A stretch of 64,000 nucleotides of DNA from Gandjariella thermophila (GTDB taxonomy: Bacteria > Actinomycetota > Actinomycetes > Mycobacteriales > Pseudonocardiaceae): positions 326,750 to 390,749 of the forward strand of contig NZ_BJFL01000003.1 of the NCBI RefSeq assembly GCF_005405885.1, written 5' to 3'. Positions 10,105-19,202 of the stretch are shown piece by piece. The position numbers and the translations under genes are program-made. Numbering within the stretch: the first letter of the stretch is position 1; every line of letters starts with the position of its first letter. The notes under the pieces are model-generated. The model saw only the letters and a program-made list of their open reading frames with translations. It made no database searches and had not been told where the DNA came from.

Positions 10105-10976
10105 CGAACCACCTCTCTCGTCTCGGCCCGGCATTTCTCCAGGAACGCGGCCAGCTCGGCGGTGAACTCCTCGGGGCGCTCCAGGAACGGGGCGTGGCCG
10201 GCGTCGTCGAACCAGCGCAGCGTCGCGCCGGGGATGGTCGCGGCCGCGTACTCGCCCGCGGCGGGGTCCACCACGGCGTCCCGCCGGCCGTGCATGACCA
10301 GCGTCGGTACGTCCACCGCGGCGAGGACATCGGCGCTGGCCACGTCCCGGCGAAACAGCGCGGCGCGGACCCGGGGCGGCACCCGGAGCGCGGCACCCAG
10401 CAGCCGCTGCACCAGCTCGCCGGGCAGCCGGCCCGCGCCGAGGCCGGCGGTGAACTCCAGCAGCGCCGGGACCGCGACGGCCGGGTCCTCGTCCAGCGCG
10501 GCGGGCAGTGCGGCGCGCATCACCGGGCCGATCCGTCCACCTGGGTGGTCCCGGCCGATCTCGGTGATCGCGCCGACCAGCACGATCCCGGCCAGCCCCG
10601 CGGTGCCGTGCCGGCGCAGGTAGTCGGTGACCACCAGGCCGCCGTAGGACCAGCCGAGGAGCACCGCGCCCGGGCCGGCGTGCGCGAGCAGCGCGGCCAC
10701 GTCCCCGGCCCACGCGTCCGGGTCGGCGTAGCCGCCCGCCGAGGCACTCTCTCCCGCCGAGGCGGCAGACGGCCCGTCCGGCGCGTCGGAGTCCCCGTGG
10801 CCGCGCAGGTCCGCCGCGACCAGCCGGAACCCGTCAGTCATGGCCGGGGTGTCGAGCAGCCCGCTCCACACCGCCGAGGACTGCGCCCAGCCGTGCAGCA
10901 GCACCGCCGGAAGTGCGCCGCGCCGGCCGGCCTCCCGGACCGCCAGCCGGATGCCTCCGGCGCCGGTCACCGCCAT
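10101..10976 (-). CDS. Alpha/beta hydrolase
   Basis: The 291-residue protein shows the alpha/beta-hydrolase pattern: oxyanion region [13 protein letters not shown], nucleophile elbow [11 protein letters not shown] (Ser in G-W-S-Y-G), the acid strand [16 protein letters not shown], and the catalytic His in [16 protein letters not shown] start at the ATG at 10976 ([13 protein letters not shown]); an ATG three codons upstream is possible. It overlaps mshA by 4 bp, which suggests coupled translation, but the substrate and any link to mycothiol are unknown. It is divergent from the SDR gene across a 111-bp gap holding both promoters. Confidence 0.85.
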   Translation of the reverse strand: MAVTGAGGIRLAVREAGRRGALPAVLLHGWAQSSAVWSGLLDTPAMTDGFRLVAADLRGHGDSDAPDGPSAASAGESASAGGYADPDAWAGDVAALLAHAGPGAVLLGWSYGGLVVTDYLRRHGTAGLAGIVLVGAITEIGRDHPGGRIGPVMRAALPAALDEDPAVAVPALLEFTAGLGAGRLPGELVQRLLGAALRVPPRVRAALFRRDVASADVLAAVDVPTLVMHGRRDAVVDPAAGEYAAATIPGATLRWFDDAGHAPFLERPEEFTAELAAFLEKCRAETREVVR

Positions 10977-11087
10977 GCTTCTCACCGGACCTCCCCACCT
11001 CGTCTCGGGCAGCGCCCCGTCAAGACCCCTCGCAAGGAGCCAACAGCCCACCATCGTCCCTTCTTCCGGGTGGGAGAGGATCGGGGC

Positions 11088-11828
11088 ATGAGCAGCGAAC
11101 GTCCCATCGCCGTCGTCACCGGAGCCAGCTCGGGCATCGGCGAGGCCACCGCCCGGCGGCTGGCCGCCGAGGGTTTCCACGTCGTGCTGGGCGCCCGCCG
11201 CATGGAACGGCTGAAGGCCGTCGCGGACGAGATCGGCGGCACCGCCCGTCACCTGGATGTCACCGACGCCGACTCGGTCGCCGCGTTCACCGAGGCGCTG
11301 CCCGGCTGCCGGGTGCTGGTGAACAACGCCGGCGGCGCGCTCGGGCTGGAGCGGGTGGACGCCGCCGACGAGGAGCACTGGCGGTGGATGTGGGAGGCCA
11401 ACGTGCTGGGCACGCTGCGGCTGACCAGGGCGCTGCTGCCCACGCTGGTCGAGTCCGGCGACGGCCACGTGGTCACCGTGACCTCGATCGCCGCGCGGGA
11501 GATCTACGACGGTGGCGCCGGCTACACCTCGGCCAAGCACGCGCAGTCGGCGCTGCACCGCACGCTGCGCGGCGAGTTGCTCGGCCAGCCGGTGCGGTTC
11601 ACCGAGGTGCTGCCCGGCATGGTGGAGACGGAGTTCTCCCTGGTGCGCTTCGCCGGTGACGAGGAGCGGGCGGCCCAGGTGTACGCCGGGCTGATCCCGC
11701 TGACCGCGGACGACGTGGCCGACGCCATTACCTTCGCGGTGACCAGGCCGTCGCACGTGAACATCGACGAGATCGTGCTCAAGCCCCGCGACCAGGCGTC
11801 AGCCACCCGGGCGCACCGCCGCGGCTGA
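11088..11828 (+). CDS. SDR family NAD(P)-dependent oxidoreductase
   Basis: This classical short-chain dehydrogenase has 246 residues. The cofactor-binding TGASSGIGEATARRL motif is near the N-terminus, the structural NNAG motif is at LVNNAGGAL, and the catalytic Ser and Tyr/Lys lie in VTVTSIAAREIYDGGAGYTSAKHA. Arg residues after the first strand (GARRMERL) favour NADP. It matches the place and direction of Rv0484c, beside mshA and murB. The ATG at 11088 is preceded by GAGAGGATCGGGGC. The substrate is unknown. Confidence 0.88.
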   Translation: MSSERPIAVVTGASSGIGEATARRLAAEGFHVVLGARRMERLKAVADEIGGTARHLDVTDADSVAAFTEALPGCRVLVNNAGGALGLERVDAADEEHWRWMWEANVLGTLRLTRALLPTLVESGDGHVVTVTSIAAREIYDGGAGYTSAKHAQSALHRTLRGELLGQPVRFTEVLPGMVETEFSLVRFAGDEERAAQVYAGLIPLTADDVADAITFAVTRPSHVNIDEIVLKPRDQASATRAHRRG

Positions 11829-12833
11829 TCAGCAGGTGAGCACGTCGACGTCGAGCTGGTCGAGCACCTTGCCGATCGGGTTGGCGTAGCCGGCGCTGCC
11901 GGAGCCGTTGCCGGCGAAGTACAGGCCGACGATCCGGTTGTCCGCGTCCACCAGGACCGCGCCGGAGTCGCCGTAGTCGCCGAACCGGCCACCGGCGCTC
12001 TCCACCCGCACCTGGTCGCGCAGCGTGCGCACGCCCAGCCCGTCGCCGTAGTCCACGGACAGGGTGGCGTCCAGCGAGGCCACCCGGGCCACAGTGAGCC
12101 CGGTGGCCCGGCCGCGCTTGCGCACCAGGGTGCCCAGCGTCGGGTTCGCGGTACCGGCCACCGGGCCGACCTCGGTGATCACCGGCCGGTACGGCCGGCC
12201 CGGGCGGAGCAGCACCGCCGCCGCGTCCACCGAGCCGGACAGCGCGGCCCTGGCCAGGGTGGCCACCACGTCCCGGGCGCAGCGGCCGCCGTCCACCCGG
12301 GACGGGTGCAGCATCTCGTCGCCGACCTGCCACGCGTCGTCCACGCAGGCCACGTGGAAGGTGGTCAGCGCGAGCACGTCTCCGGCTCCGGCGCGGTCGG
12401 TGACCAGCGCGCCCAGCGTGCCGACGATGACGTACTCGCCCTGGCGCGGCGCCTGCGGCGGGACCAGCAGCACCGACCGGGCCGGGCCGGCGCTGATGCC
12501 GCCGATCACCACGTCGTGCCGCTCCGCGCCCTGCGCGGCCGGCGGCGGGAACCCCTCGGTGAGCAGCGCGCGGTGCAGCACCACGGCGTCCTCGACCACG
12601 TCCACGGGAACGCCGGCCACCTCGCGGGGGATCAGGTGCTCGGTGGGCACGTCCAGTTCGTGCCGCTTGCGCAGGACGGTCACCACGATGGCCGCGCGCC
12701 CGGTACGCGCGCCGCCGGTCACCTGCTCGCCGATGTCCACGGCGACCACTCCGGGCAGCGCCAGCAGCTCGTCCTCGACGCGCTTCTTCACCGGCCGGAT
12801 CGCCGCTCGAACGGTCTCGTCAGGGCTGGTCAT
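11829..12833 (-). CDS. Nal1-like trypsin-fold protease
   Basis: The 334-residue protein starts with a strong ribosome site (AAGGAGGGCGTC) before ATG 12833. The N-terminal 100 residues include a ferredoxin-like piece (VEDELLALPGVVAVDIGEQVTGG, VVTVLRKR) often seen before this protease domain. The rest looks like a trypsin-fold peptidase: LGALVTDRAGAGDVLALTTFHVA with the probable catalytic His, and FGDYGDSGAVLVDADNRIVGLYFAG with the GDSG serine motif. No signal peptide is seen, so it is probably intracellular. The gene ends immediately beside the SDR stop (convergent, no gap). Substrate and activity are untested; the family name is from memory of plant Nal1 and bacterial relatives. Confidence 0.65.
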   Translation of the reverse strand: MTSPDETVRAAIRPVKKRVEDELLALPGVVAVDIGEQVTGGARTGRAAIVVTVLRKRHELDVPTEHLIPREVAGVPVDVVEDAVVLHRALLTEGFPPPAAQGAERHDVVIGGISAGPARSVLLVPPQAPRQGEYVIVGTLGALVTDRAGAGDVLALTTFHVACVDDAWQVGDEMLHPSRVDGGRCARDVVATLARAALSGSVDAAAVLLRPGRPYRPVITEVGPVAGTANPTLGTLVRKRGRATGLTVARVASLDATLSVDYGDGLGVRTLRDQVRVESAGGRFGDYGDSGAVLVDADNRIVGLYFAGNGSGSAGYANPIGKVLDQLDVDVLTC

Positions 12834-13146
12834 GACGCCCTCCTTGATCCGGCGAACTGTTCTCCTCGCCCGTTCCGGAACCGGCTGGACGCACCGCGGT
12901 GGGCGTACGACGTGCCCGGGGCGGGGGCGATCGTGGCGGCGGAACTCGCGGGGACGGCCCGGCGACGCGATCGTGGTACGCGTTCAGGAACGGCACTGAC
13001 CATGAAACACGCGTCGTGAGACGCTCGTCACATGCCGTCACCCGTTCAGTCGTTCAGCCGATCGGCGCAATTCGATCAGGCGTAGTCGCGAGGGCGCAGG
13101 CGCGCGCAGCGTCGACGCCACGCGATCGGGTCGTGTCCCGAAAGAT
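12834..13146. other. Gene-free stretch between murB end and protease gene
   Basis: These 313 bases separate the 3' end of murB from the leftward protease gene and must include the latter's promoter. Short direct repeats of CGTTCAG lie near 13043-13060. I see no gene or clear terminator. Confidence 0.4.
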
Positions 13147-14238
13147 CTAGAGCGCGCAGCCGACGAGCACCGGTTCGGGGGACAGCTCGACGCCGAACGC
13201 GTCCCGTACCCCGTCCCGCACCTCGCGGGCCAGCGCGAGCAGGTCGGCGGTGCGGGCCCCGCCGCGGTTGGTGAGCGCGAGGGTGTGCCGGTTGGACAGC
13301 GCCACCCGGCCGCCGGGCCCGTGGTGGCCCCTGCGGAAGCCGGCGCGCTCGATCAGCCAGGCGGCGGACAGCTTCACCAGGCCATCACCGGCGGGATAGA
13401 TGGGCACCGGCACGTCCGCGCCGAGCCGCTCCGCCACCCGGCCGCGCACCACGTCGAACTCGTCCTCGCCGATCACCGGGTTGGTGAAGAACGACCCGGC
13501 GCTCCACGTGTCGTGGTCGGCCGGGTCGAGCACCATGCCCTTGCCGCGGCGCAACTCGAGCACGGCCCCCCTGGCGGCCTCGGCGGGCACCCGCTCGCCC
13601 GGCTCGACGCCGAGCACCCTGGCCAGTTCGGCGTACCGGATGGGCGCGGACATGCCCCCGTCGGCCAGCGCGAACCGGACCCGCAGCACCACCGCCGAGT
13701 CGGTGCCCTTGAGCACGCTGGTCCGGTAGCCGAGGCCGAGTTCGGCGGCGGCCGCGGTAGTCACCCGGCCGGTGCGCCGGTCCAGCAGGTCCACCGAGAC
13801 CAGCAGGTCGGACACCTCGACGCCGTAGGCGCCGACGTTCTGCACCGGGGTGGCGCCGACCAGCCCGGGGATGCCGGAGAGGCATTCCAGCCCGCCCAGC
13901 CCGTGATGCACGGCGTCGGCCACCACGGCATCCCAGTCCTCGCCGGCCTCCACGGTGAGCTGCACCACACCGTCACCCAGCCGGTCGAACCGGCGGCCGG
14001 CGGTGGCGATCCGCACCACCGTGCCCGCGAAGCCCTCGTCCGCGATCACCAGGTTGGAGCCGCCGCCGAGGACGAGCAGCGACTCGCCGGCCGCGTCCGC
14101 GCCGCGGACCGCGTCGACCAGGTCGCCGGCCGTGGTGACGGAGGCCAGCCGGGCGGCGGGACCGCCGAGGCGGAGGGTGGTGAACCCGGCGAGCGGGACG
14201 GACGCCCGCACCTCGGCGCTGGACAGCGGGGTGGACAC
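13147..14238 (-). CDS. murB: UDP-N-acetylmuramate dehydrogenase MurB
   Basis: The 363-residue flavoenzyme reduces UDP-GlcNAc-enolpyruvate to UDP-MurNAc in peptidoglycan precursor synthesis. The FAD-binding part contains TTLRLGGPAARLA, LLVLGGGSNLVIADEGF and CLSGIPGLVGATPVQNVGAYGVEVSD. The substrate-binding part contains TWSAGSFFTNPVI with the proton-donor Ser, and LIERAGFRRGHHGPGGRVALSNRHTLAL split over the C-terminal region. Length fits the actinobacterial form. The GTG at 14238 is 25 bp from the divergent GTG of the DUF2505 gene, an arrangement also seen for Rv0481c-Rv0482, so the promoters must overlap. Confidence 0.95.
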   Translation of the reverse strand: MSTPLSSAEVRASVPLAGFTTLRLGGPAARLASVTTAGDLVDAVRGADAAGESLLVLGGGSNLVIADEGFAGTVVRIATAGRRFDRLGDGVVQLTVEAGEDWDAVVADAVHHGLGGLECLSGIPGLVGATPVQNVGAYGVEVSDLLVSVDLLDRRTGRVTTAAAAELGLGYRTSVLKGTDSAVVLRVRFALADGGMSAPIRYAELARVLGVEPGERVPAEAARGAVLELRRGKGMVLDPADHDTWSAGSFFTNPVIGEDEFDVVRGRVAERLGADVPVPIYPAGDGLVKLSAAWLIERAGFRRGHHGPGGRVALSNRHTLALTNRGGARTADLLALAREVRDGVRDAFGVELSPEPVLVGCAL

Positions 14239-14263
14239 GGTCGCTCACGGTAGCCTGCCCGGT

Positions 14264-14773
14264 GTGGCACGCCGTATCGAGCACCGCACCAGCACCCCAT
14301 GGGACGCCGACCGGGTGCACGCCGCCCTGGTCGATCCGGCGTTCCTGCGCGACCGGCTGGCCGCGCTCGGCGGCCCCGGCGCCGAACTGGTCGAGCACCG
14401 GGTCGACGACGGCGCGGTGACCGTCCGGCTGCGGCACGGCATCCCGCCGGAAGAGGTGCCCGCGGCGGTGCGGCCGTTTCTCGGCAGCGGCCTGAAGCTG
14501 GAGCGGATCGAGACCTGGCACGGGGACGGGCCCGGCCGGTACTCGGGCACGGTCCGCCTGGACACCAGCGGGTTGCCCGGTGAGATCGCCGGCGCCACCG
14601 CGGTGCAGAACCTGCCGGCGGGCGGCAGCGAACTGTCCGTGGACGGCGAGGTCAAGGTGAGCATCCCGCTGGTCGGCGGCAAGATCGAGGACATCGTCGC
14701 GGAGCAGGTGCGGAAGTTGCTGGCCAGGGAGGCCGACTTCGCCCTGGAGTGGATCGCCGAGCACGCCGGCTGA
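14264..14773 (+). CDS. DUF2505 domain-containing protein
   Basis: The 169-residue protein begins VARRIEHRTSTPWDADRV at GTG 14264. It has the START/SRPBCC-like alternation expected for DUF2505: an initial strand with a helix (VHAALVDPAFLRDRLAALGG), paired strands, and a final long helix IVAEQVRKLLAREADFALEWI. Such folds bind hydrophobic ligands, but no ligand is known. It is divergent from murB, as Rv0481c is in M. tuberculosis. Its stop overlaps the next start (TGATG), so it is coupled to the methyltransferase gene. Confidence 0.85.
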   Translation: MARRIEHRTSTPWDADRVHAALVDPAFLRDRLAALGGPGAELVEHRVDDGAVTVRLRHGIPPEEVPAAVRPFLGSGLKLERIETWHGDGPGRYSGTVRLDTSGLPGEIAGATAVQNLPAGGSELSVDGEVKVSIPLVGGKIEDIVAEQVRKLLAREADFALEWIAEHAG

Positions 14774-15588
14774 TGGCTCGGGGTGCGCCGCGACTCGCCG
14801 CGGGGCGGGCCCGCGCGCTGGGCCTGCCCACCCGGGGCACCACCAACCCGAACCGGTTACGGCGGGTGGACCGCTGGCTGGTCGGCACGCCGTGGGTGGT
14901 CGCCGCGCTGGCCGGCGCGGACGATCCGCTGGTGGTCGACCTCGGCTACGGCGCCTCCCCGGTGACCACGGTGGAACTCGCCGACCGGCTGCGCGGGGCG
15001 CGCCGGGACGTGCGGGTGCTCGGGCTGGAACTGGATCCGGAGCGGGTGGCCGCGGCCGAACCGCACGCGGACCCGCCGCGCCTGGCCTTCCGCCGCGGCG
15101 GGTTCGAACTGGCCGGCGCACGCCCGGCGCTGCTGCGCGCGTTCAACGTGCTGCGCCAGTACACCGAGGCGGACGCGGCGCGGTCGTGGACGACGATGGT
15201 GGACCGGCTGGCGCCCGGCGGGCTGCTGGTCGAGGGCACCTGCGACGAGATCGGCCGGCGGTGCTGCTGGGTCACCCTGTCCGCGGCCGGCCCGCTCACC
15301 TTCACCCTGGCCTGCCGGCCGTCCGACCTGGACCGGCCGTCCGACCTCGCCGAGCGGCTGCCCAAGGCGCTGATCCACCGCAACGTGCCCGGCGAGCGGG
15401 TGCACGACCTGCTGGCCGACCTGGACGCCTGCTGGGCGAAGGCCGCCCCGTTCGCCCCGTTCGGTCCGCGGGCGCGCTGGGCGGAGGCGGTGCGGCTGTT
15501 CGCCGGCCGCGGCTGGCCAGTGTGCGACCGCTGGCGCCGCTGGCGCCTCGGCGAACTCACCGTCGCCTGGTCCGCCGTCGCCCCGTGA
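14773..15588 (+). CDS. Class I SAM-dependent methyltransferase
   Basis: The 271-residue protein has a recognisable SAM-binding motif I, LVVDLGYGASPVTTVELAD, preceded by TRGTTNPNRLRRVDRWL. A later acidic/Asn region, RAFNVLRQYTEADA, is typical of a family of uncharacterised actinobacterial methyltransferases. The ATG shares one base with the stop of the DUF2505 gene (TGATG), so the two are in one operon. The methyl acceptor is unknown. Confidence 0.75.
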   Translation: MARGAPRLAAGRARALGLPTRGTTNPNRLRRVDRWLVGTPWVVAALAGADDPLVVDLGYGASPVTTVELADRLRGARRDVRVLGLELDPERVAAAEPHADPPRLAFRRGGFELAGARPALLRAFNVLRQYTEADAARSWTTMVDRLAPGGLLVEGTCDEIGRRCCWVTLSAAGPLTFTLACRPSDLDRPSDLAERLPKALIHRNVPGERVHDLLADLDACWAKAAPFAPFGPRARWAEAVRLFAGRGWPVCDRWRRWRLGELTVAWSAVAP

Positions 15589-15640
15589 CGGTCGGGTGGT
15601 AGATGCGGCCGGACGTCCGGAAGGGCTAGCGTGCGCGAGC

Positions 15641-16393
15641 GTGGAGTACGCAGTATTCGTCGAGCAGATCCGTGTCCAGTCCGAGGCGCTACGCGCCGCG
15701 GCTGTGAAGGTCGGCCCGGATGCCCGGGTGCCCACCTGTCCGGAGTGGACGGTGAAGGACCTGGTCGCGCACATCGCCAGGGTCCACGTGCTGGCGGCGG
15801 CCGGGGTGCGCACCGCGCCGGACGCCGAGCGCCCGTCCCCTGCCCCAGGGCCAGAGGATTGGGACGAGTTGCTCGCCTGGTGGGCTGACCGGGAGCGCGA
15901 GCTGACCGACCTGCTGGACGCCACCGACCCGGACGCCCCGGCCTGGGTGTTCGCCACGACCGTGCCGCGGGTGGCCGGGTTCTGGGCGCGCCGGCAGGCG
16001 CACGAGACCGCGATCCACCGGTTGGACGCCGAGCACGCGCTGGCCGGCAGCGCTGCGCCGTCCGCGGTGCCCACGCTCGTGTTCACGCCCGAGTTCGCCG
16101 CGGACGGGATCGACGAGTTCCTCGTCATGCAGCGGGTCATGGGCGAGCGGCGCGGCTGGTCCCAGCACGACGGCCGGCTGCTCATCCACGCCGCGGACGC
16201 CGGCCGGGCCTGGCACGTGGTGCTGCGCCCAGGTCAGCCGATCGAGGTCGGCCCGGCGGTGGGCTCCGGCACCCAGGAGGACGCCACCATCGCCGGCACA
16301 GCGGACGCCGTCTACCGGGCACTGTGGGGGCGGCCGAGCAGCGCGATCGTCACCGGCCGGAAGGAGCTGCTGGACGCCATCGCCGCGCCCTGA
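15641..16393 (+). CDS. Maleylpyruvate isomerase-family mycothiol-dependent enzyme (DinB-like)
   Basis: The 250-residue protein starts VEYAVFVEQIRVQ at GTG 15641. The N-terminal half is the DinB-like four-helix domain of mycothiol-dependent enzymes, with the hallmark CPEWTVKDLVAHIARVH and, later, ARRQAHETAIHRLDAEHA, which together supply the metal-binding His residues. The C-terminal half looks like the usual MDMPI SCP2-type domain. Enzymes of this class use mycothiol as a cofactor or leaving thiol. The link to mshA in the same window is thematic rather than operonic. The reaction is unknown. Confidence 0.8.
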   Translation: MEYAVFVEQIRVQSEALRAAAVKVGPDARVPTCPEWTVKDLVAHIARVHVLAAAGVRTAPDAERPSPAPGPEDWDELLAWWADRERELTDLLDATDPDAPAWVFATTVPRVAGFWARRQAHETAIHRLDAEHALAGSAAPSAVPTLVFTPEFAADGIDEFLVMQRVMGERRGWSQHDGRLLIHAADAGRAWHVVLRPGQPIEVGPAVGSGTQEDATIAGTADAVYRALWGRPSSAIVTGRKELLDAIAAP

Positions 16394-16509
16394 TCCCGTG
16401 GCGTCCCGGCCCGGACGCTGGTCGGCGACGCGTCCCGCTGCGGCCGTCGCGCCCCGGACAACCCGACTGACCTGCGCGGAGTCTGGTCGACCTGGAAGAC
16501 TGGTCAGCC

Positions 16510-17376
16510 GTGTCACTGCCCGAACGCCGCTACGTGATCACCTTCGGCTGCCCGGACCGCACCGGCATCGTGGCCAGGATCGCCTCGTTCCTGGCCGAGG
16601 CCGGGGGGTGGATCGTGGAGGCCGCCTACCACACCGACCCGGACACCAACTGGTTCTTCACCCGCCAGGAGGTGCGCGCCGACTCGCTGCCGTTCGACGT
16701 GGGCGAGCTGCGCCGGCGGTTCGCCCACGTGCAGCGGGAACTGGACGGCCAGGCCAGGATCATCGACACGGCGGAGCGCCGCCGGGTGGTGATCCTGGTG
16801 TCCAGGGAGGCGCACTGCCTCTACGACCTGCTCGGCCGGGTCGCCTCCGGCGAGCTGGACGTGGACGTGCGCGCGGTGATCGGCAACCACCTCGACCTGG
16901 CGCCGATCACGCGGGCGCACGGCATCCCGTTCCACCACGTGCCGTTTCCGAAGGACTCGGAGGGCAAGGCCGCCGCGTTCACCGAGCTTCGCAAGATGGT
17001 CGACGAGCACGATCCGCACGCCATCGTGCTGGCCCGGTTCATGCAGATCCTGCCGGCCGAGCTGTGCGAGGTCTGGGCGGGTCGGGCGCTGAACATCCAC
17101 CACAGCTTCCTGCCCTCCTTCGTCGGCGCGCGGCCGTACCACCAGGCGTACACGCGCGGGGTGAAGCTGATCGGCGCCACCTGCCACTACGTCACCGCCG
17201 AGCTGGACGCCGGCCCGATCATCGAGCAGGACGTGATCCGGGTGGACCACTCCGACTCGGTGCCGGACATGGTGCGCAAGGGCCGCGACATCGAGAAGGT
17301 CGTCCTCGCCCGCGGGCTGCGCTGGCACCTGGAGGACCGCGTCCTCGTGCACGGCAACCGCACCGTCGTGTTCTGA
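16510..17376 (+). CDS. purU: Formyltetrahydrofolate deformylase PurU
   Basis: The 288-residue protein hydrolyses 10-formyl-THF to formate and THF, balancing one-carbon units. An ACT-type regulatory domain occupies roughly residues 5-85 (YVITFGCPDRTGIVARIASFLAEAGG). The formyltransferase-like catalytic domain follows, with VIGNHLDLAP, LNIHHSFLPSFVGARPYHQAY and ATCHYVTAELDAGPII, carrying the Asn, His and Asp expected for catalysis. It starts at GTG 16510. Length is standard. It stands alone between the mycothiol-dependent enzyme and a convergent YbaK gene. Confidence 0.93.
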   Translation: MSLPERRYVITFGCPDRTGIVARIASFLAEAGGWIVEAAYHTDPDTNWFFTRQEVRADSLPFDVGELRRRFAHVQRELDGQARIIDTAERRRVVILVSREAHCLYDLLGRVASGELDVDVRAVIGNHLDLAPITRAHGIPFHHVPFPKDSEGKAAAFTELRKMVDEHDPHAIVLARFMQILPAELCEVWAGRALNIHHSFLPSFVGARPYHQAYTRGVKLIGATCHYVTAELDAGPIIEQDVIRVDHSDSVPDMVRKGRDIEKVVLARGLRWHLEDRVLVHGNRTVVF

Positions 17377-17691
17377 TCCGCGCCGCCAGATCGGTCCACC
17401 ACCGTCAGGTTCAGCTCGCTTCCGCGATGGTTGGCCCACGCGGCGAGGACGTGTAGGAGTCCTACATCGAGAACCGCACCCCGGGCGCATGGCGGTTGTT
17501 CTGGGTATATGGGCCCGGGCCGGAAGAGACCACCGTCGTCACCCTCGGGCCACACCCACAACGGGCACGTCGATGGCCGGTCCCAGGTTGCGTGTGCCTT
17601 GCGGTTGCCGTCCGTCGGCTCGCATCCGAACGAGTGCGCGGGGAGGGGCCCTGGGTGATCTCGGGAAAGGCGACGACCCTCGAACGGTGCG
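17377..17691. other. Gene-free convergent gap with a perfect palindrome
   Basis: These 315 bases lie between the 3' ends of purU and the YbaK gene. They contain the perfect palindrome TGTAGGAGTCCTACA at 17452-17466 and the AT-rich GGGTATATGGG near 17507. I see no credible gene. Confidence 0.45.
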
Positions 17692-18252
17692 TCAGGTGAC
17701 GGGGCGGGCGAGGTCGGGGAGGACCTCGGCATCGGGGAGTTTGGTGAGGACGTCACCGGGGATGAGGATCTTGCTGCGGCGCAGGCCGCTGCCGATGACG
17801 AGTTCTCCGGCGGCAGCGACGGCGGGGTCGATCAGCAGCGGCCAGCCGTCGGGCAGGCCGAGCGGGGTGATGCCGCCGTACTCCATGCGGGTCTGGCTGA
17901 CCGCGTCGTCCATCGGCGCGAAGGACGCCTTGCGCACGTCCAGGCGGCGGCGCACGACGTTGTTCACGTCCGCGCGGGTGGTGGCCAGCACCAGGCAGGC
18001 GGCGTAGCGCTGCTCGCCGGCGCGCCTGCCGCTGACCACGACGCAGTTCGCGGACGCCTCCAGCGGGGAGCCGTACTCGGCGCAGAACGCGGCGGTGTCG
18101 GCCAGGTCCGGGTCGATCTCCACTACGCCGAGGCGGGCGGCAGCGTCCGCGGGCAGGGCACGCAGCGCGGCGGCCACCGGCTCGGCGAGCAGGTCCGGCC
18201 GCTCGGTGGCCGGCGCGACCCGCAGGGTGCCAGCGATGGTCCACTCGGTCAT
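17692..18252 (-). CDS. YbaK/EbsC-type aminoacyl-tRNA deacylase-like protein
   Basis: The 186-residue protein has the YbaK/prolyl-tRNA editing domain pattern: FCAEYGSPLEASANCVVVSG, then CLVLATTRADVNNVVRRRLDVRKASFAP with the conserved Lys, then YGGITPLGLPDGWPLLIDPAV and the final VIGSGLRRSKILIPGDVL. Such domains remove mischarged amino acids from tRNA in trans. It begins MTEWTIAGTL at 18252. No tRNA synthetase is nearby, and substrate preference is unknown. Confidence 0.8.
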   Translation of the reverse strand: MTEWTIAGTLRVAPATERPDLLAEPVAAALRALPADAAARLGVVEIDPDLADTAAFCAEYGSPLEASANCVVVSGRRAGEQRYAACLVLATTRADVNNVVRRRLDVRKASFAPMDDAVSQTRMEYGGITPLGLPDGWPLLIDPAVAAAGELVIGSGLRRSKILIPGDVLTKLPDAEVLPDLARPVT

Positions 18253-18326
18253 GGGCCCAGGCTAGACGCGCGCTCGGCCGCTGGTCGCCGGGGACAACGG
18301 CCCGGAGACCGGCGGACCGGCCGCGC

Positions 18327-18740
18327 CTATTTCCGGGCCTGGTTGAAGCGGAGCATGTTGCCGGCGGGGTCGCGGAAGGCGCAGTCGCGGACGCCGTACG
18401 GCTGGTCGATCGGTTCCTGCAGCACTTCGGCGCCGGAGGCCCGGATACGTTCGAACGTGGCGTCGCAGTCGTCGGTGGTGAAGATCACGGCGCGTAGCAG
18501 GCCCTTGGCCAGCAGTTCGGTGAGCGCCTGCCGGTCGGCCGGTGAGGCGTTCGGGTCCGCGCACGCCGGTTCCAGGACGATCTCCACGTCTGGCTGGGAC
18601 GGTGAGACCACGCTCACCCAGCGCATGCCCTCGAACGAGACGTCGTTGCGGACCTCGAGGCCGAGCACGTCACGGTAGAAGGCGAGCGCCTTGTCGTGGT
18701 CGTCGACGGCGATGAAGCAGTGCGAAACCTTGATGTCCAT
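18327..18740 (-). CDS. VOC family protein (glyoxalase/bleomycin resistance fold)
   Basis: This 137-residue protein starts MDIKVSHCFIAVDDHDKALAFYRDVLG, the standard opening of a VOC-fold protein with a metal-site His. The second babab module contains AVIFTTDDCDATFERIRASG, and the final strand region carries RDCAFRDPAGNMLRFNQ. It lies directly downstream of an AraC-type regulator with a 5-bp gap, a common pairing in actinomycetes. The regulator plus VOC protein probably form a small detoxification or response operon; the ligand is unknown. Confidence 0.82.
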   Translation of the reverse strand: MDIKVSHCFIAVDDHDKALAFYRDVLGLEVRNDVSFEGMRWVSVVSPSQPDVEIVLEPACADPNASPADRQALTELLAKGLLRAVIFTTDDCDATFERIRASGAEVLQEPIDQPYGVRDCAFRDPAGNMLRFNQARK

Positions 18741-18745
18741 GCAGG

Positions 18746-19171
18746 TCACGCTAGGGGTTCCGGCCCGGCTTTGGCTTCTTGGATCCTGACCGGCCGGGTC
18801 AGGATCTTGGCGAAGCAGGCCGGGATGGCCGCACCGTGGTCGTGCGAGCGTGCCCGGTAGGCGCTCGGGCTCTCGCCGACCAGTTCGCGGAACCGCGTGC
18901 TGAACGAGCCCAGCGAGGTACAGCCGACCGCGAAGCAGACCTCGGTCACCGTCAGGTCGCCCCGGCGGAGCAGCGCCTTGGCCCGTTCGATCCGCCGGGT
19001 CATCAGGTAGCTGTAGGGCGTCTCCCCGAAGGCGGCGCGGAAGCTGCGCGAGAAGTGGCCCGCCGACATGTACGCGGAGCGCGCCAGCGTGGGCACGTCC
19101 AGCGGCCGCGCGTAGTCGCGGTCGATCAGGTCGCGGGCACCGCGCAGCCGGACCAGGTCCTCCGGGGTCAC
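18746..19171 (-). CDS. AraC-family HTH regulator (stand-alone DNA-binding domain)
   Basis: The 141-residue protein begins at GTG 19171 (VTPEDLVRLRGARDLIDRDY) and consists almost entirely of the double HTH domain: LARSAYMSAGHFSRSFRAAFG, then TVTEVCFAVGCTSLGSFSTRFRELVGESPSAYR. There is no ligand-binding domain. Short AraC proteins of this kind usually precede VOC or DoxX genes and may control them; here the VOC gene follows by 5 bp. The upstream hydrolase gene ends about 30 bp away, so the operon may be longer. Confidence 0.82.
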   Translation of the reverse strand: MTPEDLVRLRGARDLIDRDYARPLDVPTLARSAYMSAGHFSRSFRAAFGETPYSYLMTRRIERAKALLRRGDLTVTEVCFAVGCTSLGSFSTRFRELVGESPSAYRARSHDHGAAIPACFAKILTRPVRIQEAKAGPEPLA

Positions 19172-19202
19172 CGGCTCAGCCTGCCATGCCGGGGCACGCC
19201 GG

